This document shows positions 55,301-64,000 of a stretch of DNA of 64,000 nt, one piece after another. Source of the stretch: Apoderus coryli (lineage: Eukaryota; Arthropoda; Insecta; Coleoptera; Attelabidae); contig OU452204.1 in assembly GCA_911728435.2 (NCBI GenBank), positions 10,478,001 through 10,542,000 of the forward strand, read 5' to 3'. The notes under the pieces were generated by a model. The model saw only the letters and a program-made list of their open reading frames with translations, had not been told where the DNA came from and ran no database searches. The position numbers and the translations under genes are program-made. Within the stretch, counting starts at the first letter, position 1; every line of letters starts with the position of its first letter.

Positions 55301-56390
55301 TTTACAGTGATGTCGCCACCAATACCGATTCAAGAAAAATTGCAATTTTTTTCGCAAATGTTACCTGATACCACGTGGGTTCTTCAGCACCTTGTCGAAA
55401 ATTAGGAAAATATGAGGTCAAGAAATTTGTAATTACGATTAACAAGCCCTGTAAAGGTATGTTGTTGGTAGATAATGCACCTTCACATCCATCTGAGGAA
55501 GAAACCGGGTTATGTTTGTACTGCTGTGTTGCAGGAAGGTTTGAAAAAAAAATCACCGAATCCTTTCGAGTCGAAAGTAACCTGCACAGCGAGATTATTA
55601 CTGTGACGAATATGAAATGTCCCCGATGCTTAGAGAGAAATAAATACATCTGGCAACACCGCATTGGCTTCATATAATATAGTAATCAGATGTAATCGTT
55701 CTCGAAAGCTCGCGACTCAAACAAACGGAAGGCGACTCTGTACAAATTTACAAATACCTCGTCCGGGGCAGCGCTGTGTTAATTTGGTAGCATGTGCCTC
55801 GCTTACCATATGGATCTGGAATAGACGTACACGCGCCAGAATGTTGTAGAACAAACCACTATTTACTGGAACTGTTCGAGAAAGGAGACAAACCATTTAT
55901 ATAGCCAACGTATAACAGGGACGGACAATCAGTCAATAGTAGAGAACAGTGTTGTGACATATAAATAATAGTGAATATAAATAGTACAAATAAATACAGT
56001 AATTTTAGTGCATTAATGTTATTAGTTTGTGTAAGTGGTATTAAGTGTAAATAAATTAGTTTTAATTAAAGTTCGTTATAATTTCACACAACGAACCATG
56101 AAAAACGTTACATTACTAAATAAGCTGTGGGAGAGAAGAGTTTTTGGTTGATTTAACTGAAGAACTTCTCCAAGAAGCGTTAAAGGCAGTAATATTGAAA
56201 ATGTAGCCCAATCTTCCGAATCAGACGACCGACGATGATGTAAATTTAGAGAACGTGAAATATGCGGACGCGGTCAATGCGTTGTCAGATGGACTAAGGA
56301 AAACAATCTTCCCAATGAACATGTATTGCTACTAAAAAAGCTCAGAGAAAAAGCGCAAACTAAAATAGACTCTATATTTTTTTAAGAAAG
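55300..56390 (+). pseudogene. Tigger/pogo-type transposase relic split by an LTR
   Basis: Before the LTR, the plus strand encodes INKPCKGMLLVDNAPSHPSE (about 55438-55498), with the DNAPSHP motif around the second catalytic Asp of DDE_1 (pogo/Tigger/CENP-B-like) transposases. After the LTR, about 56120-56385 gives REEFLVDLTEELLQEALKA, YADAVNALSDGLRKT and REKAQTKIDSIFF, the C-terminal tail of the same class. Stops are present. The LTR at 55602-56112 interrupts it. Confidence 0.65.
55602..56112 (+). mobile_element. Solo LTR 2 nested in the Tigger relic
   Basis: It starts TGTGACGAAT and ends CGTTACA, with the 4-base duplication TTAC on both sides. It shares its body with LTR 1 at 53378 (GGCAACACCGC, CGCCAGAATGTT, GTTGTGACATATAAATAAT, AACGAACCATGAAAAACGTT). 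No internal retrotransposon sequence remains, so recombination between the two original LTRs is inferred. Confidence 0.75.
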
Positions 56391-58880
56391 TAGTAGAATA
56401 TTGTACTAATTAATTAACATTATGTAGTAATATTAAATACTTAATAAGTACTTTGTAAATTTTCGTTATATTTATGAAAAAAGCTATTTTTTTTTTTGGT
56501 TTGTTGATTATATTCTAATAATCACTCCAACAATTCGAACACCTTGGTAGTCCGGGCATATGCCGGAAAGATATCTGACATGATTGAGTGATTTTTGTAA
56601 CATGAACTCTTATATACTCGTATAATCTCAAAACAAAATCCTTTGGAAACATTGTGCACGTCCTATATTTTAATGTATTACTAATATTTACAAGATTATC
56701 ACATATATTTGGTTTCAATAAAAATTCCTCGAAGTTTCTTTGAAAGATGAACTCGATATGTGTAACAAAATCCCCAAAGGCATCATACGGATTATTTAAG
56801 TTTCCAAATATGTCACCCTAAGCATTTTTAATTAAATCTCACATGCACTATACTGAACTGACAAAATATTTATTTCTCTTATCTTGTACACGCCGACAAT
56901 AAACATAGGAGTGAAAAGTATCTACCTACGTCTATGCTATTATTGACCCGTTCTCTCCTATAATGGCGGCATGTGCGACGAGATGCGCATGACGCCTCGC
57001 AACCGGAGACTCGGAATGCTGTACTTTTTATGCTATGCAAATACTAAGTACAAACTTTTCTTGAAATTTGTAGGTCTTATATTGAATAATAATAAATTTT
57101 ATTTCTACTATCAGATTTTTTATTTTAAGTCATTAATTAATTAAAATCAACAAATTACATACGTCATTGAAATCGGGGAAACTTTGTAGCTAGCTATAGA
57201 AAAAAGTAGGTAGCTAATTTTGCATTTTTAATTTTGCTACTTCTACCTTATTTCGTGAACTTATAAGCGGTGCGACGCCTTGTATTTGCAAAAAATTCCG
57301 ATACATTTCCTACCGTATCCCATCAAAAATTACATTCTAAATACCTACCTACAACAAATTTAAACGATGATACGATAACGATTTTTTCCAAATGTAGAAT
57401 TAGAAATTAAAAGACGGCACGCTTCCTTGCCTGCGAAATATTACTAACCATCCTGCAAACATTGAGTCTGCTCTATAATACCTACCAGGATGAGAATTAA
57501 GCTTTGAGGCAAATTGATTTTTATTCCTACTGCTTATGTAATCCTAATTGGGTGTGTAAAATTCAATGTCCGATCCGGATACCCACCTATGTTCCAATTA
57601 ATTCTTATTATTAGGATAGGCATGACAAACATTTAGGGTAGTAGGTATAGAAATAGCAAAGTAGGAAGGTATCATTGCGATTAAAACCTGAGGAATTCTA
57701 GAAATAATTATCGCAAATTTATATAATTACGTAGGTATTATGAATCAATACACTTAGCGCCATCTATTGATATACTTATGTACCACACAGTTTTATTGGT
57801 AGCTGGATTATAAATTAATTCTTTTTGTATAAATTCAAATTCTCAGTTAAAAACAAAATTAATTAACAAGACAATCGAGTAGTAGGTACCTAACCCATAT
57901 ATAATATACTAATCAAAATGTAAAATGATGATACAAATGAATGGGTACTATCTATTAACAATAAATTCAGTTTTAAATCAGTAAATGAAATATCTTTATG
58001 GGGTTTTACTATATAAAATCTTTTAAGCTTGTACAACGCCATCTACAGTTCCACAATATTTCAACATAGCAAAGTTGACTACGAATAATAGTAGTAGAAA
58101 AACACCATATTCATGCAGGTTCTGTTATCGGCTACTAGATGTCGGTAAAAAAAAATTAATAAATCATTCTGAGACTACCCACTGTTGCCAGACAGTTGAA
58201 TATATTCTGTAACTTATAGAATGAAAGTATGAAAAATTATTACAGGTAGTATATCGATAATATACACCTACACAAAATTCACGCTTTAAACCGGCAACGT
58301 TGTAGAAAAGAATAAATAATATCATAACGGAAGACCGATTACAATTGCGCCTTCTGGAATGAGTTGTAACAGTGCTGCCAATGCGTGCACAACTAGCAAT
58401 GCTAAAGAGAAAATGCAATTTTTTACTCATATTACAATATGCTATCCCTGTCATTTATGATTTCATTATACAATTTTACCAATAATTGGCTTTAGTTGGT
58501 CAAATTATCAAAAATAATTTATCGGTACATAGTAACAAGCACGCCTTCCATTATAGTACAATGGATGTTATGTTGGTCATACTACTTTGACTAACATAGC
58601 TTTGATCAGTGACGGACGGCTACACGATCATCATATAAAGATACAAGTGCAAATATGGCTGCGTCGAGACAGCTGAAGGGGAACAGTGAAATGTACCTAC
58701 TATGAGTATGTTTCGGTTATCTTCTCAACACGCGATTATAATAACGGAAACTGGGATACCGAACGGTGTGTATCTTGTAGTCAGTGAATTTCTATCATAC
58801 TCGCATAGAGCGAATGTGTATTATTTGTTTTCGTAATTTTCGTCGCGTTTTTGAATTCTAAAACGTGAAATAGTACCGTT
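56391..58880. other. AT-rich intergenic DNA, no gene seen
   Basis: No supported ORF or splice chain. CTCF-like words occur at 57756-57766 (AGCGCCATCTA) and 58036-58047 (ACGCCATCTACA). Several TAGGTACCTA-type words occur. Otherwise featureless. Confidence 0.4.
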
Positions 58881-58889
58881 TATTGTTTA

Positions 58890-59345
58890 TTTATTTCCAA
58901 TGATGGTCCGACTCTCTGGCAAGAGAAGGGGATGAAGGAGAACTTATCGGACCAGAACCCGCAACTGGCATTTCGTTTAGTACTGCCAAATACATACTTA
59001 ATACCCGGATGACGACAAAAGTTCAGAACTTTTGGCAAAATTATTTAGGTTTAGTACATTGGAAGAAGTTCATTCACCCATCGAAATCAAAGGCCAGAGA
59101 GTTGGGTATGAGTAGGTCTCATCTGCGCTGCCTGGATGGACCATATACTGGTCATTGTAGCTTGAATCATCATCTCACGAGGTTGGGTCTCTTGGGAAAT
59201 TCAGAGTGCCGATTGTGTCTGGAGGAATATGTACTATGCTCTTGCCCAGCGGTAGCTAGATTCGTAATATTTGGTGAAGTATCCCTTCTACGAGCGAGTC
59301 TAAAAGAAGGCTATAGATAAGTATGAGCCACAATAGACCCTCGAA
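58890..59345 (+). mobile_element. R1/LOA-like LINE 3' fragment, copy 2
   Basis: The plus strand encodes AREGDEGELIGPEPATGISF (end of the RNase H-like domain), TTKVQNFWQNYLGLVHWKKF, then GLLGNSECRLCLEE directly joined to YVLCSCPAVARF. Relative to the copy at 31375, the segment DDETAEH is missing, shortening a Cys-rich motif. It ends near CAATAGACCCTCG. Confidence 0.8.
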
Positions 59346-60609
59346 GAAGGATTGACTGATTTAAAACACCGGCACCGTTTCCGTTCATCATACAAAAGCA
59401 GGCATTGATATTAATAACAACAGTCTTTATTTTGTCCCATAAACCACAAATATTATTTCTGCTTTAAGTTATTTACGGACACAAACTAGGTCTCTCCCTA
59501 TCATAGCAATCGGAATCGCAATATTTTTGAACAGGCTACTCAAGAAAAATAACCTTGCAAAATAAATCATTGTGGTCAAATGCCAAATCAAAAGGCCATA
59601 TTATATAATCTGTGATTTAAGTAATAGTTCCAGTTTTGATACTCTAACTTGGTCTTTTATTTCATATACTCGTACTAGAGAAAAAATACATATCATCAGA
59701 AAATTACAACACCGCATTTAAATTGCATCCTGTCTATCAGTAAACATTATGGATGAAAAGCAATAGAAGAGTGATCAGTGTTGCCACTTCATTACAATTG
59801 TATAAAAGTTACATTTCCAATATCTATACATATTATTATGGACAGCTAAGGATGTTTTCACTAAAGAGCAATTTGGTTTGGTGTCTCGTGAAGTGAGAGA
59901 TTTAGAATTGCGTACGCTAATGAGGGATTAAAAAAAACAAGTATACCTACCTATTGGTTACAAACTACCTACCAATTTCCAATTGTACTGAGACAAAACA
60001 TAAACACAAAAACTTAGCGTATATTACCGATCTATTTTATAGGTAAATGCAGGTTTAAGTACCAAGATAGAAGAATGCTCAGTACAACGAATTTAAGAGC
60101 TAAGCTAAGCTTGTTGTAGGCCTCTTGCAAATTGTGTCAGTAATTTTTTATTGCCAACTGGCAACACTGATAATATGACGAAGACTCTTTTTGTTCTAGT
60201 CTAGCTAATAAGTAGTTATTTAAAAACTGTAAAAAAATTGTATACCGATGGGTTTACGGTTAATTTCCTTTCACAATGAAACGAAATATCCATATTGTTA
60301 ATTATTAATACTCAACGGTGGAATTCTACCTTGTTTTACACAGAATAGAAATTGTGAGAAAGATCCCACAAGTCCTACTTAATCCATTCAGGCAGTCATC
60401 TGCATTTTTTCTTGAAAACTGTAGTAATTACTAATTCTAATAAATTGAAAGCAGCCAACCTAATCTAATCTACCATGTACCTATTAAAACTACATGATGT
60501 ACCTAAAACAGTTATTTTTCTAAAATAGGTACAATTTATAGGTACGTAGACAAATCAAATGTAAACACAATAAAATAAATAAGAGAAAATTGTGTTTTTA
60601 TCTACTCAC
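59346..60609. other. AT-rich DNA, nothing recognised
   Basis: No supported coding sequence or bounded repeat. Confidence 0.4.
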
Positions 60610-60780
60610 GCTCTGTTTTGATGTTGTTTTTCACTGTCTTTTTCACCTTTACATTCGTCGGTCGGTTTTTTGTTACACACATACACTATTTTTCGTATCA
60701 CAACAATACACAGAGAAAACAATCAACATTAAAACAATATAAAACTAAACTACGTAAGCCAACTTGCGGCCAGAATGGCC
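60610..60780 (-). other. Possible non-coding first exon (minus strand), perhaps of psq
   Basis: A good donor (AGAGC|GTGAGT) ends at 60610. The upstream sequence on minus starts around GGCCATTCTGGCCGCAAG and continues with a UTR-like stretch (GTGTATTGTTGTGATACG, then AAAAAACCGACCGACGAATG). It has no long ORF. psq is the only minus-strand gene known downstream. Assignment to psq is inference. Confidence 0.3.
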
Positions 60781-61735
60781 GGTTGCGCTGTTGCCAAAGG
60801 TAGAAATTTCTCGGTTTTGCAGATATTATAATTATGATTCATTTATCCTGGTTTAATAAATACGTTTTTTGTTTTCCGTAAATAATTTTGTATTGTATCT
60901 ATTGTATCTAGTTAGCTTATATTTGTGTTATGTTCAATATAAGAATTTATTTAGTTACATAAAAATTAATAGCCAATTAAGGTCTACTGAGGTACTGACC
61001 ATTCTATAGAAGCAGAAGAATACCTACCTATAAAAAACTAAGTAGGCGTGTACAGCGGTGCCAAAGCAACCTAATAGTAGGTATTTTATTCAATATTACC
61101 CCTCGATGTTTCAAATACCACCAAAAACAAATTCTATAATATATTCTATTAATTCGAATAAACGGTCACAAAAATTATAGGTATGATAGTTTTAAGTTTA
61201 AAATAGAGGAACATTTTCAACAAGTTCTATGAATTGAGGTGCAAACATAAGAATAAGCAAAGGCAACAAGAGCCCTTCATTACCTACTATTATATAAATC
61301 GATGGCTGGGTAATAAGTTTGATAACAAGTGTCGTAGATGGCGCTTACAGTACTGTAATGTAATTTTATGAATACCCAACAAACTTGGACTAGTGGACCT
61401 GCCCTACCTACTTTGCAGGGTAATTGTGTAAATTGTAACAGGGTAATTGTTGGTCGTTGGTTTTGGGTTGTCCAAGGTGGTTTTGGGAAAGCTATTGTTT
61501 TGAAAATTGAAGTGATTTTTCAGGTGAATTCAGTGTACCAATCTATAATGTTATGATATGTGTGTCATTTTCGGTCATACCGGAAGATTATAAGTATTAT
61601 ATTTCTTATTACAAGTGAAACAGTACCCTATATTTAATTACCTATATTTTTGGAATCGCTGTCGGTTTAGAAAACAATTTCAATAATTTATTTGGGTTGG
61701 GATTGAACACAAACTACTTACTGTCAAAAATCCAA
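60781..61735. other. AT-rich DNA, nothing recognised
   Basis: No gene is supported. A CTCF-like word (GTAGATGGCGCTTAC) lies at 61334-61348. Confidence 0.4.
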
Positions 61736-61739
61736 TACA

Positions 61740-62045
61740 GTTTAAAAAAACAAAACAAACGCGCTATAATAATTTCTCAATCCGGGTAGGATAGACTTGT
61801 GACCCATTATTTCATTGATATCTTGTTCTATTACAGGTCAGAGCTCTCACGCAAGCTTTTCTTTTCAATTACACCATACAAATAAAAATCAAGAGATCTG
61901 AGTTTGGGAGATCTCGCGTAGGCCAATGACAGGATCTAAACCAGCAATCGTCGAATATTTGGAACAAATCTGTTCTGTGTGCTTCATCCAGTTGAAACCG
62001 ATAGGCAGATCCTCAAAAAAGTTGTGCACACTGAGAATTTAATGA
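61740..62045 (-). mobile_element. Mariner/Tc1-like transposase C-terminal fragment
   Basis: The minus strand at about 61930-61860 reads ARSPKLRSLDFYLYGVIEK, corresponding to the RSPDL-x-x-LDF-x-L-W/Y-G block around the third catalytic residue. Flanks are decayed with stops. Confidence 0.5.
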
Positions 62046-62099
62046 TAATTATTGTCAGAATTTCATAGTAAATAAGAAGCCTTATTTGGTGCAAAAAAC

Positions 62100-63160
62100 G
62101 TAACAACTGAAGTTACGATCTAGATAAAGACGGATACAACCATTTTTGGCGTCCTTGATAGAGCGTGCGCTTCGCATGTTGAAGGTTCTGTGTTCGAATC
62201 CCAGCTCTGCCATTTTTTTTTTTTACTAATTTTTGAATAAGTTTGTTACGTTATTTTATTGGAAATAATGAATGTAATACAATAATAATTATTATTAAAA
62301 TTCTGTTTGGTTACGCAGGTCATATATTTTTGATTATATTATATTTGGGTCGGGAAAGTTTTGGGGCGACACAACCGATTTTTTTGCATTCTGATGATTA
62401 GGAGCTCGAATTATATAGTATTTAGTTTGGATATGGGCTAAATGTTGAAAGAACACACTTTTATTTTGTTACCAACGTTTCGATGTATTTTACATCATCT
62501 CTGAAACAATTAAAAATAACATTCATTTTGCCTTTCTTTTCCTCTCTGTATACATTAATATTAAAATCATATAAATTTATAGGAGAAAAACAAAATTTGA
62601 TATAAAAGAAAAAAAACTTTATTTGGTTTAAAAAGATAGGTAGGTATAACAATTAAAACAAAATAATAAGACAATTAAATTAGGTACAATTAAAATTTGG
62701 TCATGTCAAAAAAAAAAAGAAAATATGCAAAATATTCTATATTTATAATTTTGATTTCCCGCACAGGGAAAGCGTTGTGAACGCACTAGAATAAGAATTA
62801 AGATAAAGACGGATATAACTATTTTGAAGATCCCTGTGACGATTAAGACCATTTTAATCAATTGAGCTAAATTTTGGTATATGAGTTTGGGGCAGTCCTA
62901 GGATGAAGCCATTAGATTTCGGTTGAAATCACGCTTAAGCCTTGTCATAGGCGTGGACACAACCACTAAATTTTCCTATATCAGTAGGGGTCGAGTGATA
63001 TATCATTTTAAAGGATTTTTTATCTGTTTTACAGCGATAGGTCACTTTTGATATTTGATATTATTATTATTAAACTTCTGTTTCGTTATGCAGGTCATAT
63101 ATTTTTGATGATATTATAACTTATCGGGAAAGTTTTGGGATGACACAACCGATTTGTGCT
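62100..63160 (+). mobile_element. Composite repeat with tRNA-like segment, two overlapping partial copies
   Basis: Copy 1 (about 62110-62390): a GATAAAGACGGATACAACC head, the tRNA-like segment 62147-62212 (GATAGAGCGTGCGCTTCGCA, TGTTCGAATCCCAGC), then the AT-rich tail (AATAATTATTATTAAAATTC, AGGTCATATATTTTTGATTA). Copy 2 (about 62760-63160): head, middle (GTATATGAGTTTGGGGCAG, GGCGTGGACACAACC) and the same tail without the tRNA-like segment. The psq-intron copy at 28.44-29.29 kb shows the full order. Confidence 0.65.
62147..62212 (+). repeat. tRNA-like segment within the composite repeat
   Basis: TGGCGTCCTTGATAGAGCG to CGAATCCCAGCTCTGCCA, with a Pol III B-box-like GTTCGAATCCC. It is followed by a T run (possible Pol III terminator). 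It pairs poorly as a full cloverleaf and matches the minus-strand segment at 28808-28872. Confidence 0.55.
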
Positions 63161-63577
63161 TCTTCATTGACATTAAACTAATCTATCGCAGTGTTCGCAT
63201 ATGAAATACTCAAAAGTATAGTACCGAAGAAAGATTCCAAAAGAAAATACAACAAAAATTCTTGGAAGGAATAGAAAAAATACATCATATTGGTCTCTCG
63301 GAACTATCTACCATAGATTTACTATAGTTTATTTCAAAAAGGTATGCATGCAGTAATAAAATGGACAATTTCGTCCAGTTTGTGTAAATTTCCTGGTCGT
63401 CCATAGGCGTAACTTTGTTTTGTGACCGATCCATAAGGTCATAAAAACATTTTTACCTAAGTTATCCCTTTTCAGGTCCGGTTTAGTATTAGCACAGCTT
63501 ACAATAACACTCAGCTCTGGCTCTTAACGTTGCCACAATAGCCATATTGAAAACACTATTAAAATAATATTTATAAA
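63161..63577. other. AT-rich spacer, nothing recognised
   Basis: No supported feature between the composite repeat and the transposase N-terminus. Confidence 0.35.
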
Positions 63578-63790
63578 ATGACGACATTCATACAAAGGAA
63601 AATATGTTTTAATAATTCTCCACTATCAGTGAGTGAAAACGTTATTATTTTAAATGTACATGATTGCATAAAACATGATTACCCAAGTTTTACTGTGCCA
63701 GAAATTATAGAAAAAAGTTCCCGAATGATTGGTATAGGAAAGTCCACCGTTTTCAAATTATTACGGGAAACAAGGTCACGTGCAATTTGA
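63578..63790 (+). pseudogene. N-terminal helix-turn-helix of a transposase-like ORF
   Basis: A 70-residue ORF starting MTTFIQRKICFNNSPLSVSE and ending with GIGKSTVFKLLRETRSRA. The layout (SVSENVIILNVHDCIKHD, then a turn and KSTVFKLL recognition helix) resembles the N-terminal DNA-binding part of IS630/Tc1-like transposases common in insect genomes. The frame stops after Arg-Ala-Ile and no catalytic domain follows before 64000, so it is truncated or frameshifted. Confidence 0.45.
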
Positions 63791-64000
63791 AGAAAAGTTC
63801 AGTCTTTTTTATTTAAAAAAATAGCCATCTTAGGTTTTATGTTGATGGAGCTTGGCCATGATGACAATATTCTGTTGAATAGTCTCTCGTAGGAGACCTT
63901 TGGTGAGATTTTCCTCAGTAGCCTAAATTTCGGTGTTATTATCAAAGGAATCATCATATTATGGTCTAGCATGTTGTACTAAAGCTATTGGATTGGCTGT

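Noticed and set aside
53378..56112. One full LTR retrotransposon bounded by the two LTRs
   Set aside because: The interior has no gag-pol or primer-binding site; it instead contains a SINE and a Tigger relic, and the second LTR has its own TTAC duplication.
62147..62212. Functional tRNA gene
   Set aside because: A B-box-like motif and matching TGGC/GCCA ends are present, but the D and anticodon arms do not form a convincing cloverleaf and the same segment recurs inside a repeat.
1..64000. CRISPR arrays, operons, prokaryotic elements
   Set aside because: Spliced genes, AT-rich introns and insect-type transposons show this is eukaryotic nuclear DNA; no regularly spaced repeat array was seen.

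Overview
This is an AT-rich window of an insect nuclear genome: long introns, spliced genes and dense decayed transposons. The clearest taxonomic marker is the pipsqueak gene with four tandem Psq DNA-binding repeats, an arthropod hallmark. The mariner, jockey-like, RTE-like and R1/LOA-like element remains fit an insect. I cannot fix the order from the sequence alone.

Layout. 59-4786 (+) is the long last coding exon of a large, low-complexity nuclear protein ending in an AT-hook; I do not recognise it. 5652-13684 (+) holds a chain of tiny exons that all join in the same phase and end in a stop. They are either a small gene or an alternative 3' end of the first gene. 16791-17966 (+) is a complete four-exon USB1 gene, the U6 snRNA 3'-end phosphodiesterase, with both H-x-S catalytic motifs. 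25144-35140 (-) holds eight consecutive coding exons of pipsqueak (psq), from the last helix of the BTB domain to the stop. The rest of the BTB domain and the start codon were not found, so they probably lie beyond 64000. Two possible non-coding first exons on the minus strand (about 41975-42130 and 60610-60780) end in good splice donors, and one is next to a GA-rich tract of the kind Psq itself binds.

Most of the rest is transposon-derived. Around 10.6-13.5 kb are fold-back elements, one carrying a rearranged mariner. Around 18-24 kb are a LINE fragment and a 1.8 kb mariner-like element. In the psq introns are a tRNA-like composite repeat and two LINE fragments. Around 35-40 kb are two deleted mariner-like elements and a LINE 3' end. 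Around 43-51 kb is a pile of LINE fragments from several clades plus an LTR-element gag remnant. Around 52-56.4 kb are a decayed mariner-like element, two solo LTRs (one inside a Tigger/pogo transposase) and a 5S-rRNA-derived SINE with a 13 bp target duplication. Around 58.9-63.8 kb are further LINE, mariner and composite-repeat copies and the N-terminal part of another transposase.

The two known genes have no shared pathway. USB1 acts in U6 snRNA maturation and psq encodes a chromatin-associated transcription factor. I found no wholly new gene system. The most novel-looking items are the 5S-derived SINE with a duplicated 5S box, the mariner with two copies of one end, the nested fold-backs, a perfect 44 bp intronic hairpin, and the phase-1 micro-exon chain.
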